A stretch of DNA of 6,026 bases from an uncultured Eubacteriales bacterium (GTDB lineage: Bacteria > Bacillota > Clostridia > Peptostreptococcales > Anaerovoracaceae). The stretch is taken from positions 1 to 6,026 of the forward strand of contig CACXCQ010000285.1 of assembly GCA_902766185.1 (NCBI GenBank), written 5' to 3'. Below, one piece after another: positions 1 through 5,969 of this stretch (its first letter is position 1; the number at the start of each line of letters is the position of its first letter). The position numbers and the translations under genes are program-made. Below the pieces are notes generated by a model. It did not search any database. It was not told the DNA's origin and saw nothing but the letters and a program-made list of their open reading frames with translations.

Positions 1-272
1 ACGATGCCGCCGATGACCTGCACCCGGAAGTGCTTCATGCCCAGAGACCGCCAGGCACCTTCCCGGCATACCGCAAAGGCTTCCGGCAGAAGATCGTCCA
101 GGCTCTCCCCGCCGGCGATCCTCTCCTTGAACTCCTGGGTCTTGCCCCGGAGCTCGTCATCGGTCAGACCCTGCATCTGCTCGTCCAGCGCCATGACCTT
201 ATCCGCGATCTTCTCGACTTTCCTGACTTCCTTCTCGTTCAGGTCGCCGAAGATTTTCTCCATGAAACTCAT
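1..272 (-). CDS. secA: Preprotein translocase ATPase SecA, N-terminal fragment (runs off left edge)
   Basis: SecA is the cytoplasmic and membrane-peripheral ATPase that pushes unfolded preproteins through the SecYEG channel. Only residues 1-90 are present. They contain the family's N-terminal helix ([20 protein letters not shown]), the [17 protein letters not shown] stretch at about 37-53, [13 protein letters not shown] at about 56-68, and [13 protein letters not shown] at 78-90. In known SecA proteins this last segment leads directly into the Walker A region, which lies beyond the window. Family members are usually above 800 residues, so about nine tenths of the gene is missing here through the window edge, not through truncation. 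The start chosen is the ATG at 272-270, which has a GGAGG 10 nt upstream. A second in-frame ATG three codons later would lie 19 nt from that site. The start overlaps the TGA of the CorC-like gene as ATGA. Identification is secure from N-terminal motifs. Confidence 0.93.
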   Translation of the reverse strand, partial: MSFMEKIFGDLNEKEVRKVEKIADKVMALDEQMQGLTDDELRGKTQEFKERIAGGESLDDLLPEAFAVCREGAWRSLGMKHFRVQVIGGI

Positions 273-1555
273 TTGTCCCGTTCCTCCGTTTCCTCTTCTT
301 CACTTACCGTCTCACAGGCAAGGTTGATCTCAATTGCCTTCCTGTCATCCGCCTTGGTCACCCGGACCTTCAGCAGCTTATCTCCCAGTCTGGTTTCGAA
401 CCGGTCATCCCGCTTCGGCAGTCTGTCCAGATTCATGGCCACCCATCCGTTGATGGTGTTCACCTCCTGGATCTCCTCATCGATGTCCAGATAATCGAAG
501 ATCTTCTCCACGTTGGCGCTGGCCTGCACCCGATAGCTGCCGTTCTGCAAAGGCAGGATCTCCTTGTTGATGACCACGTCGTGCTCATCGTAGATCTCGC
601 CCACCAGTTCCTCGATGATGTCCTCCATGGTGACCAGGCCCTCGGTTCCGCCGTACTCGTCGATGACGATGGCCATGTGCGTCTTCAGCTGCTGCATCTT
701 CCGCAGCAGGTCGAAGATCTTGATGGTCTCCGCCACGAACACCACCGGAATGATATAGTCGGTGATCTTTTTATCTGTTCCCACGATGTGGTTGTGGAAG
801 TCTTTCTGGTTGATGACTCCGATGATGCGGTCGATATCCTCCTCGTACACCGGAAGTCTGGAGTATCCCGTCTCCCTGAACAGCGTCGCCAGCTCCTCGC
901 TGGTGCAGTCGGTGTCCACCGCCACCATGTCCGGCCGCGGGGTCATCACGTCCTCCGCCGTCAGCTCGTCGAACTCGATGGCGTTCTGGATCAGCTCGCT
1001 CCGGTCCTCGTCCAGCTGCCCGCCGGTCTCCGCCTCCTCGACCATGGTGAGGATCTCGTCGTCGGTGATGATCTCGTCCTCGTCGATCTTGAACAGCCAG
1101 GTGATGAACTGCTTCCATTTGGAGAAGATCCAGGTCACCGGCGTGAGGATCGTCATCAGTCCCCCGATAAAGGGCGCGCTGAACATGGAAAAGCCCTCCG
1201 ACTTCTCCTTAGCGATGTTCTTGGGTGTGATCTCCCCGAAAATGAGGACGACGATGGTGATGACGACGGTGGCGATGACCGCTCCGTGCTCACCATACAA
1301 CAGGATACAGAGCGCTGTGGCGATGGCTGTCATCCAGATGTTGACGATGTTGTTGCCGATCAGAATGGTGGTCAGCAGCTTGTCGTATTTCTCCGAAAGG
1401 GACAGCACCTTCTCCGCTTTCTTGTTCCCGTCCCCGGCCAGATTCTTCATCCGGATCCGGTTCACGGACGTAAAAGCTGTCTCCGTGGCGCTGAAGTATC
1501 CGGAGAGAATGATCAGTATGATAATTAAAACGATCTGGCCCGTCAGGCTATCCAT
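269..1555 (-). CDS. CorC/HlyC (CNNM, UPF0053) family membrane protein with CBS pair
   Basis: This 428-residue protein has the standard three-part plan. A DUF21/CNNM membrane domain covers about residues 1-150, with hydrophobic segments near 7-24, 61-87, 92-108 and 126-146 and the family motifs SATETA (22-27), IGNNIVNI (66-73) and [14 protein letters not shown] (107-120). A CBS pair covers about 205-325 ([11 protein letters not shown], then [20 protein letters not shown]). A C-terminal CorC_HlyC domain runs from about 335 to 415 ([13 protein letters not shown]), followed by an acidic tail. Relatives are linked to magnesium or cobalt efflux and homeostasis; the older name haemolysin reflects weak early evidence. 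The CBS pair probably senses an adenine nucleotide with Mg2+, by family knowledge. The start has a GAGGA 6 nt upstream (1562-1566), and a promoter lies at 1602-1631. The stop overlaps the secA start. The family is certain; the transported ion cannot be read from the sequence. Confidence 0.93.
   Translation of the reverse strand: MDSLTGQIVLIIILIILSGYFSATETAFTSVNRIRMKNLAGDGNKKAEKVLSLSEKYDKLLTTILIGNNIVNIWMTAIATALCILLYGEHGAVIATVVITIVVLIFGEITPKNIAKEKSEGFSMFSAPFIGGLMTILTPVTWIFSKWKQFITWLFKIDEDEIITDDEILTMVEEAETGGQLDEDRSELIQNAIEFDELTAEDVMTPRPDMVAVDTDCTSEELATLFRETGYSRLPVYEEDIDRIIGVINQKDFHNHIVGTDKKITDYIIPVVFVAETIKIFDLLRKMQQLKTHMAIVIDEYGGTEGLVTMEDIIEELVGEIYDEHDVVINKEILPLQNGSYRVQASANVEKIFDYLDIDEEIQEVNTINGWVAMNLDRLPKRDDRFETRLGDKLLKVRVTKADDRKAIEINLACETVSEEEETEERDK
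283..287 (-). promoter_or_regulatory. Ribosome binding site of secA inside the end of the upstream gene
   Basis: The minus strand reads GGAGG here, 10 nt before the secA ATG at 272. It lies within the last codons of the CorC-like gene, so ribosomes finishing that gene stop on top of the secA start. The spacing favours the first ATG over the one at 263-261. Confidence 0.7.
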
Positions 1556-1601
1556 GGATGTTCCTCGACTTTCGCGGGATAACGATAAAACTCCATTTAA
1601 C

Positions 1602-1631
1602 AGTATAGCCTATTGACGGGCCGATTGTAAA
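1602..1631 (-). promoter_or_regulatory. Sigma-A-type promoter for the CorC-like gene and secA
   Basis: The minus strand shows TTTACA (1631-1626), an 18-bp spacer, then TATACT (1607-1602). Each box matches the consensus at 5 of 6 positions. The expected start point is about 1595-1597, giving a leader of about 40 nt before the CorC-like ATG at 1555. Because secA overlaps that gene, this promoter probably serves both. Confidence 0.7.
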
Positions 1632-1674
1632 GCATGAGTCCCCGGGTTTCACAGAGACTTCACAGTGTATTACG

Positions 1675-1718
1675 CAAAGGCAGGTCCTGCCGCGCGGCTT
1701 GCCAGCCTTTGGGCCGGC
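1675..1718 (-). terminator. GC-rich hairpin region after the permease gene (weak or factor-dependent end)
   Basis: Two competing RNA stems can form just after the permease stop. One is GCCGGCC/GGCTGGC with a CAAA loop and one G-U pair (1701-1718). The other pairs CAAAGGCTGG (1711-1702) with CCTGCCTTTG (1684-1675), with one T-T mismatch and an inner GCC-GCGC-GGC hairpin. Neither is followed by a real T-run: only TTTGCG comes next. It is therefore not a textbook intrinsic terminator; it could help stabilise the mRNA end or act weakly. Confidence 0.4.
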
Positions 1719-1725
1719 GGCGCGC

Positions 1726-3003
1726 TTACTTCCAGTACCCTCCGAAGAGCACCAGCAGATATACGGTGGCCAGCACCACGGACATGAGCATCACCGGGGC
1801 ACCGATCTTCAGGAAGTCGATGAAGGTGATGGGATATCCTCTGCGGCCGGCGATGCCGGTGAGGACTACGTTGGCGGAAGCGCCGATGATTGTGCCGTTG
1901 CCGCCGAAGCAGGCGCCGATGGATACCGCCCACCAGAGGGGCCACACGTCGATGCCGTCGGCCTCCATGGTCATGATCAGCGGGATCAGAGTTGCGACGA
2001 ACGGGATGTTGTCAAGCACTGCCGAGCAGATGGCGGATACCCACAGGATGACCAGCATGAGGATCACGTAGTGGGTTCCCGTGGTGGAGACCATCAGGTC
2101 CGCGATGTTCTGGATGATGCCCACCTTCTCCAGGCCTCCGACGACGATGAAGAGGAAGGCGAAGAAGACGATGGTGGGCCACTCCACATCGTGGACGGTC
2201 TCTTCCACATCCTGGCGGCCGATCATGATCATCAGCGCGGCGCAGGACAGGGCGATGATGCTGGTCTTAAGCCCCAGCGCATCGTGCAGGATGAAGGCCA
2301 GGGCCACCAGGAAGATCATGATGACGCTCTTGACGAACAGCGCCTGATCTCTGATCTGCTCCTTCTCATCCATCTGCATGATCAGCTCCATCTTCTCCGG
2401 GGAAACCGACAGGCCCTTGCCGTAGATGAACCGGAACATGAAGATGGCAGCCACCATGGAGATCACCACGATGGGTCCGTCGTAGATGACGAACTGGGCG
2501 AAGGAAATGTCCGCCGCGCTGCCGATCATGATGTTCGGGGGGTCGCCGATCAGGGTGGCGGTGCCGCCCAGGTTGGATGACATGATCTGGGTCATCAGGT
2601 AGGGCACCGGGTTCAGCTCCAGCTTCTGGCAGATGCTGAAGGTCATGGGTCCGATGAGCAGCACCGTGGTCACGTTGTCCAGGAAGGCGGACAGCACCGC
2701 GGTGATGATCATGAAGGCGATCATGATCCGCCAGGGATTGCCCTTGGCGATCTTCGCCGACTTGATGGCCAGATATTCAAAAATACCGGAATTCTTCACC
2801 ACGGCGACGAACATCATCATGCCGATGAGCACGCCGATGGTGTTGAAATCAATAAACCCCAGAGCCTCCTTCGGCTCCAGGATCCCGATGAGTATAAGCA
2901 GCATAGCGCCGATCAGCGCGCAGGCTGCCCGGTGCAGTTTTTCCGATACGATCACGCCGATGACGGCCACAAAGATCGCAACGGCAATGACTTGTGAAAC
3001 CAT
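1726..3003 (-). CDS. SLC13/ArsB/NhaD-type (ion transporter superfamily) membrane permease
   Basis: This 425-residue protein is almost wholly hydrophobic, with roughly 10-12 membrane segments in two related halves. The first half has AFLDNVTTVLLIGPMTF (about 106-122) and SSNLGGTATLIGDPPNIMIG (142-161). The second has AVLDNIPFVATLIPLI (328-343) and FGGNGTIIGASANVVLTGIA (366-385). Paired DN and G-PPN/G-SAN motifs are typical of the ArsB, NhaD, P-protein and SLC13 relatives, where each half contributes a re-entrant loop to the substrate site. A charged cytoplasmic linker (SPEKMELIMQMDEKEQIRDQ, 201-220) separates the halves. Substrates in the superfamily include arsenite, sodium/proton exchange and dicarboxylates; the sequence does not decide. 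No arsenic genes lie alongside. The start at 3003 is chosen because GGAGG lies 6 nt upstream and the protein then begins directly with a membrane segment. The frame stays open 41 codons further, but across the promoter. Confidence 0.88.
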   Translation of the reverse strand: MVSQVIAVAIFVAVIGVIVSEKLHRAACALIGAMLLILIGILEPKEALGFIDFNTIGVLIGMMMFVAVVKNSGIFEYLAIKSAKIAKGNPWRIMIAFMIITAVLSAFLDNVTTVLLIGPMTFSICQKLELNPVPYLMTQIMSSNLGGTATLIGDPPNIMIGSAADISFAQFVIYDGPIVVISMVAAIFMFRFIYGKGLSVSPEKMELIMQMDEKEQIRDQALFVKSVIMIFLVALAFILHDALGLKTSIIALSCAALMIMIGRQDVEETVHDVEWPTIVFFAFLFIVVGGLEKVGIIQNIADLMVSTTGTHYVILMLVILWVSAICSAVLDNIPFVATLIPLIMTMEADGIDVWPLWWAVSIGACFGGNGTIIGASANVVLTGIAGRRGYPITFIDFLKIGAPVMLMSVVLATVYLLVLFGGYWK

Positions 3004-3009
3004 GATAAA

Positions 3010-3014
3010 CCTCC
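3010..3014 (-). promoter_or_regulatory. Ribosome binding site that fixes the permease start
   Basis: GGAGG on the minus strand lies 6 nt before the ATG at 3003-3001. The upstream in-frame ATG at 3126 would require translation across the predicted promoter and has no such site, so the short form is preferred. Confidence 0.85.
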
Positions 3015-3035
3015 ATACAGCTCGATAAAAAGTGT

Positions 3036-3045
3036 CTGTATACAG
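3036..3045. promoter_or_regulatory. Perfect 10-bp palindrome CTGTATACAG at the permease start point (candidate operator)
   Basis: The palindrome overlaps the last bases of the -10 box and covers the predicted transcription start, the usual place for a repressor to bind. It does not extend beyond 10 bp and no regulator gene lies in the window, so the role is an inference from position alone. Confidence 0.4.
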
Positions 3046-3072
3046 TATCCGACTACCGGCCGGATTCGTCAA
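3044..3072 (-). promoter_or_regulatory. Sigma-A-type promoter of the permease gene
   Basis: The minus strand has TTGACG (3072-3067, 5 of 6 consensus), a 17-bp spacer and GATACT (3049-3044, 4 of 6). The expected start point is near 3037, for a leader of about 34 nt. The aspartate kinase terminator sits upstream, so the permease should be a separate transcription unit. Confidence 0.75.
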
Positions 3073-3113
3073 GTTAAGTTCCCCGGGATTTGGGCACCGC
3101 GACATAATTGTGC

Positions 3114-3158
3114 AAAAACTGGGCAAAATCGCGAAAACGCACTAAAATCGTGAAAAAA
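3114..3158. other. Five phased A-tracts (candidate intrinsically bent DNA)
   Basis: On the plus strand, A-runs lie at 3114-3118, 3125-3128, 3134-3137, 3144-3147 and 3153-3158. Their centres are about 10.5, 9, 10 and 10 bp apart, close to one helical turn. Phased A-tracts are known to bend DNA. The array lies between the aspartate kinase terminator and the permease promoter, 42-86 bp upstream of its -35 box. The last run doubles as the terminator U-tract. Confidence 0.6.
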
Positions 3159-3191
3159 GAGCCACTGCGCGGATCGCTTGCAGTGGCTCTT
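3153..3191 (-). terminator. Intrinsic terminator of the metK-aspartate kinase unit
   Basis: On the minus strand the stem AGAGCCACTGC pairs perfectly with GCAGTGGCTCT, with one further A-T pair at the base, around an 11-nt loop (3169-3179), and is followed at once by TTTTTT (3158-3153). It lies 55 nt past the aspartate kinase stop. The plus-strand side is also T-rich (3189-3202) but broken by C residues, and no plus-strand gene needs it. Confidence 0.92.
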
Positions 3192-3204
3192 CTCTTTCTT
3201 TGTT

Positions 3205-3242
3205 CTGTCCTGCCTTTGCGCGGCTGTCCTGCCTTTGCGCGG
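3205..3242. repeat. Perfect tandem duplication of a 19-bp unit
   Basis: The unit CTGTCCTGCCTTTGCGCGG occurs at 3205-3223 and again at 3224-3242 with no mismatch and no gap. It lies between the aspartate kinase stop codon (3248-3246) and the terminator, so it is in the 3' untranslated part of the mRNA. The unit length is not a multiple of three, consistent with a noncoding location. Confidence 0.97.
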
Positions 3243-3245
3243 CGG

Positions 3246-4562
3246 CTAGCCTACGAATGCCTTGTAAATCGCCCGGATGGCCTTCTCGAAATCCTTGTTG
3301 GCCACGCCGACGATGATGTTCATTTCGCTGGAGCCCTGGTCGATCATCCGGATGTTGACGTCCGCGTTGGCCAGCGCCGTGAACAGCCTGGCTGACGTTC
3401 CCTTGCGCATGGCCATGCCCGCGCCTACGGTGGCGATCAGCGCCATGTCCGTGACCACGTCCAAAGCCTCCGGCTTCAGCTGCCGTTCGAACTCCTCCAG
3501 GATCTCCTCCGTCTTGCCCTCGATGATCTTGTTGTTGAGGACGACGGACACGGTCTCGATGCCGCTGGGGATGTGCTCGATGGTCACATCGTGATCCTCC
3601 AGGATGCCGGCCATCTTGCGGATGAAGCCCTTCTGTCCGATCATGTGGCTGTTGTAGACCGTGATGGACGTAAAGTCCTTGCTGCCGGCGATGCCGGAGA
3701 TGATCTGTCCGTCGTCCAGCTTCGCAGGCTCGGAGGTGATCATGGTTCCCGGATCCTGGGGCCGGTTGGTGTTGCGGATATTGATGGGGATGTTAGCTAC
3801 CTTGGCCGGGTAGATGGCGTCTTCATGAAGCACGGATGCGCCCATGTAGGCCAGCTCCCGCAGTTCCCGGTAGGAGATCCGGCTGATGGGCTTGGGGTTC
3901 TCCACGATCCGCGGATCCGCCACCAGGAATCCAGATACGTCGGTCCAGTTCTCGTAGACGTCCGCTTTGGCCGCACGGGCCACCAGCGCGCCGGTGATGT
4001 CGGAGCCGCCTCTGGAGAAGGTCTTGATGCTCCCGTCGACCCGCGATCCGTAGAATCCCGGGATGACGGCCCTGTCGCACTTGCTCAACGCCTCCTCCAA
4101 CTCCTCGTTGGTCCTCTCCTCCATAAACTTGCCTTTATCGCTGAATTTCACGACCTTCGCGGCGTCGATGAATTCAAAACCCAGGTAGGCCGCGATCAGC
4201 TTTGCGTTCAGGTATTCGCCTCTGCTGGCGATGTAATCGACGGGGGTCTCCGCATTGATGTTGCGGCGGATCTCCGCCAGTTCTTCTTTCATGCCCACGT
4301 CCACGCCCAGGCTGCTTTCCATGGACAGGAAGCGCTCGCAGATCACCTGAAAGATCTGCTCGTAGGCCAGTTTATGTTCGATGTGGGTCCGGCACAGATA
4401 CAGCAGATCTGTGACCTTCGTGTCTTCGCTGAACCGCTTGCCCGGTGCCGAGACCACCACGTACCGGATGTCATCATCCGCTTCGATAATGCCTTTGATT
4501 TTGTTGATCTGGATCGCGTCCGCGACGGAGGATCCTCCAAATTTAGCTACTTTGATTCCCAT
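3246..4562 (-). CDS. lysC: Aspartate kinase (aspartokinase) with C-terminal ACT domains
   Basis: The enzyme phosphorylates L-aspartate with ATP, the first step toward lysine, threonine, methionine and, in many bacteria, diaminopimelate; it is cytoplasmic. The 438-residue protein starts with the nucleotide-binding motif KVAKFGGSSVAD (4-15). The kinase domain follows to about 275, with SRGEYLNAKL (113-122), TFSRGGSDITGA (181-192), ENWTDVSGFLVADPRIV (204-220) and MGASVLHEDAIYPAK (240-254). Two ACT domains follow at about 288-360 and 372-438 (FIRKMAGILEDHDVTIEHI; LFTALANADVNIRMIDQG), implying feedback control by an end-product amino acid. Length and layout resemble monofunctional Bacillota isozymes. 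Which amino acid inhibits it, and so the exact isozyme name, cannot be told; the symbol is generic. It lies 79 nt after metK with no visible promoter, so co-transcription is likely. No L-box would fit in that gap. Its AGGAG lies 14 nt from the ATG, unusually far. Confidence 0.95.
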   Translation of the reverse strand: MGIKVAKFGGSSVADAIQINKIKGIIEADDDIRYVVVSAPGKRFSEDTKVTDLLYLCRTHIEHKLAYEQIFQVICERFLSMESSLGVDVGMKEELAEIRRNINAETPVDYIASRGEYLNAKLIAAYLGFEFIDAAKVVKFSDKGKFMEERTNEELEEALSKCDRAVIPGFYGSRVDGSIKTFSRGGSDITGALVARAAKADVYENWTDVSGFLVADPRIVENPKPISRISYRELRELAYMGASVLHEDAIYPAKVANIPINIRNTNRPQDPGTMITSEPAKLDDGQIISGIAGSKDFTSITVYNSHMIGQKGFIRKMAGILEDHDVTIEHIPSGIETVSVVLNNKIIEGKTEEILEEFERQLKPEALDVVTDMALIATVGAGMAMRKGTSARLFTALANADVNIRMIDQGSSEMNIIVGVANKDFEKAIRAIYKAFVG

Positions 4563-4641
4563 TCTGTTCTGATGTTCTCCTGATGTAATTGATGATGTGC
4601 CGCCGGCTGTTGCGTGCTGCCGGCACCCGCCGGCGCCCCGG
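4563..4641 (-). repeat. metK-aspartate kinase spacer with three GCCGGC copies and a duplicated segment
   Basis: The 79-nt spacer carries GCCGGC at 4629-4634, 4619-4624 and 4602-4607. The self-complementary word lets the middle copy pair with either neighbour: with the first around a GGGT tetraloop, or with the third around 11 nt. The two stems exclude each other. No T-run follows, so this is not an intrinsic terminator. Nearer the kinase start an 11-nt segment (ACATCAGGAGA, then ACATCAGAACA) is imperfectly duplicated, 9 of 11 matching, and the first copy carries the AGGAG (4581-4577). I see no promoter. Confidence 0.6.
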
Positions 4642-5832
4642 CTACTTATAGAGTTCCTGCTTCAGCTCTGCCGCCTTGTCCAGCCGCTCCCAGGTCAGGT
4701 CGATGTCGGTCCTGCCGAAGTGGCCGTAGGCCGCAACCTTGCGGTAGATGGGCTTGCGCAGATCCAGGTCTCTGATGATGGCTGCCGGGCGGAAGTCGAA
4801 ATGCTTCTGCACGATCTCCGCCAGCTTCTCATCCGGCAGTCTTCCCGTTCCGAAAGAATCCACCAGGATGGAGACAGGTTTTGCGACGCCGATGGCGTAG
4901 GCCAGCTGCAGTTCGCACTTGTCCGCCAGTCCCGCTGCGACCAGGTTTTTCGCTGCGTGACGAGCTGCGTATGCTGCGGAACGGTCCACCTTCGTGGGGT
5001 CCTTGCCGCGGAAGGCGCCGCCGCCGTGACGTGCATAGCCGCCGTAGGTGTCAACGATGATCTTGCGTCCCGTGAGTCCGGAATCCCCCTGGGGGCCGCC
5101 GATGACGAACCGTCCGGTGGGGTTGATCAGGATCCTGGTCTGGGCATCCATCAGCGAAGGCTGGATCACCGGCCGGATCACGTGCTCGATGAGGTCCGTC
5201 CGGATCTGCTCCAGGCTCACCTCTGCGTCGTGCTGCGTGGAAATGACCACAGTATCGATTCTCTTGACCTTGTCATCATCGTATTCCACGGTGACCTGGG
5301 TCTTGCCGTCGGGGCGCAGATACTTCAGCGTTCCGTCCTTGCGGACCTCGGCCAGCCGCCGGGCCAGTCTGTGGGCCAGCGCGATCGGCATGGGCATCAT
5401 CTCCGGCGTCTCGTTGCAGGCGAATCCGAACATGATCCCCTGGTCACCGGCGCCGATCTCCTCAACGTCCCGCTCGTGTTGCATGGTGCCGTCCTTGTAC
5501 TCCAGCGCCTCGTTGACTCCCATGGCGATGTCCGGCGACTGCTCGTCGATGGACGTCATCACCGCGCATGTAGTTCCGTCAAATCCATACTTGGCTCTGG
5601 TGTATCCGATGTCACAGATCACCTGCCTCACCAGCTTCGGAATATCCACATAGCATTCCGTGCTGATCTCGCCCATCACCATGGCGTATCCGGTGTTCAC
5701 TGTGGTCTCCGCGGCCACACGGCCATTGGGATCCTGCTCCAGGATCGCATCCACGATAGCGTCAGAAATCTGATCGCAGATCTTGTCCGGATGTCCTTCC
5801 GTGACGGACTCCGATGTAAATAGTCTCTTCAT
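4642..5832 (-). CDS. metK: S-adenosylmethionine synthetase (methionine adenosyltransferase)
   Basis: MetK joins methionine and ATP to make S-adenosylmethionine, releasing phosphate and pyrophosphate. It is a cytoplasmic enzyme, usually a tetramer binding Mg2+ and K+. The 396 residues match the family's usual length. Visible motifs are [13 protein letters not shown] (5-17; catalytic His14 and Asp16), signature 1 [11 protein letters not shown] (127-137), EVRKDGT with Lys165, [20 protein letters not shown] (236-255), [10 protein letters not shown] (256-265) and [17 protein letters not shown] (269-285). In the last, the near-invariant Ser of GGGAFSGKD is replaced by Arg275. The start at 5832 is chosen because GGAGG lies 6 nt upstream and the protein then aligns with the usual [10 protein letters not shown] beginning. 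An in-frame ATG 25 codons upstream (5907) has an equally good site. A strong promoter lies at 5936-5964. No S-box is present. First gene of a likely operon with aspartate kinase. Confidence 0.97.
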   Translation of the reverse strand: MKRLFTSESVTEGHPDKICDQISDAIVDAILEQDPNGRVAAETTVNTGYAMVMGEISTECYVDIPKLVRQVICDIGYTRAKYGFDGTTCAVMTSIDEQSPDIAMGVNEALEYKDGTMQHERDVEEIGAGDQGIMFGFACNETPEMMPMPIALAHRLARRLAEVRKDGTLKYLRPDGKTQVTVEYDDDKVKRIDTVVISTQHDAEVSLEQIRTDLIEHVIRPVIQPSLMDAQTRILINPTGRFVIGGPQGDSGLTGRKIIVDTYGGYARHGGGAFRGKDPTKVDRSAAYAARHAAKNLVAAGLADKCELQLAYAIGVAKPVSILVDSFGTGRLPDEKLAEIVQKHFDFRPAAIIRDLDLRKPIYRKVAAYGHFGRTDIDLTWERLDKAAELKQELYK

Positions 5833-5907
5833 TATTGTCCTCCAAAGCTTCTGAGAAAACGCCCACTCCTCTTCAGGAAAGGCTGGAAATTCAATGTTCC
5901 CGCGCAT
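5833..5907 (-). other. Possible 25-codon N-terminal extension or in-frame leader of metK
   Basis: An ATG at 5907-5905 is preceded at 6 nt by GGAGG (5918-5914). It opens a frame that runs without a stop into metK. The predicted extra residues are [20 protein letters not shown] followed by LWRTI, then the usual MKRLF start. The ATG lies about 22 nt after the predicted transcription start, so it is the first good start on the mRNA. The extension does not look like a signal peptide and is not part of the usual MetK family N-terminus. It may be translated as part of a 421-residue form, or the site may be fortuitous. Confidence 0.4.
5839..5843 (-). promoter_or_regulatory. metK: Ribosome binding site for the standard metK start
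   Basis: GGAGG on the minus strand sits 6 nt before the ATG at 5832-5830, the ideal distance, and supports the 396-residue form. Confidence 0.85.
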
Positions 5908-5935
5908 GTGATCCCTCCACCGCGCATACATAGAT

Positions 5936-5964
5936 ATTATAACGTAGCGCAAAAACAGGGTCAA
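5936..5964 (-). promoter_or_regulatory. metK: Strong sigma-A-type promoter of metK
   Basis: The minus strand has TTGACC (5964-5959, 5 of 6 consensus), a 17-bp spacer and a perfect TATAAT (5941-5936). The expected start point is about 5929, giving a leader of about 97 nt before the standard metK ATG. It is the best promoter in the window and probably also drives the aspartate kinase. Confidence 0.9.
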
Positions 5965-5969
5965 TACAC

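Noticed and set aside
1543..1596. 17-codon leaderless frame starting at the predicted CorC-like transcript start ([17 protein letters not shown])
   Set aside because: It has no ribosome-binding site and overlaps the real start out of frame; an ATG at the start point is easily a coincidence.
1646..1667. CTGTGAA direct repeats and a CCCGGG palindrome upstream of the CorC-like promoter
   Set aside because: Seven-base repeats and a six-base palindrome are expected by chance, and the position gives no clear regulatory reading.
3004..3126. 41-codon N-terminal extension of the permease
   Set aside because: It would read through the predicted promoter and start point, lacks a ribosome-binding site, and its residues do not resemble the family; the ATG at 3003 has an ideal site.
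3189..3204. Plus-strand terminator activity of the hairpin at 3157-3191
   Set aside because: The following plus-strand tract is T-rich but interrupted, and no plus-strand gene ends there.
4597..5823. Long open frame on the plus strand opposite metK, and similar long frames opposite the other genes
   Set aside because: GC-rich codon bias on the minus strand removes stops on the opposite strand. The predicted products have no recognisable domains, low complexity and no start signals, while the minus-strand frames are clear family members.
5833..5930. Possible S-box (SAM-I) riboswitch before metK, suggested by GGTGGAGGGA at 5921-5912
   Set aside because: That string matches part of the S-box core, but the following conserved GGCCC and TGA-CC elements are absent. 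The leader is only about 97 nt with no terminator, and the GGAGG is better explained as a ribosome-binding site. I also saw no convincing SMK-type pairing to the second GGAGG.
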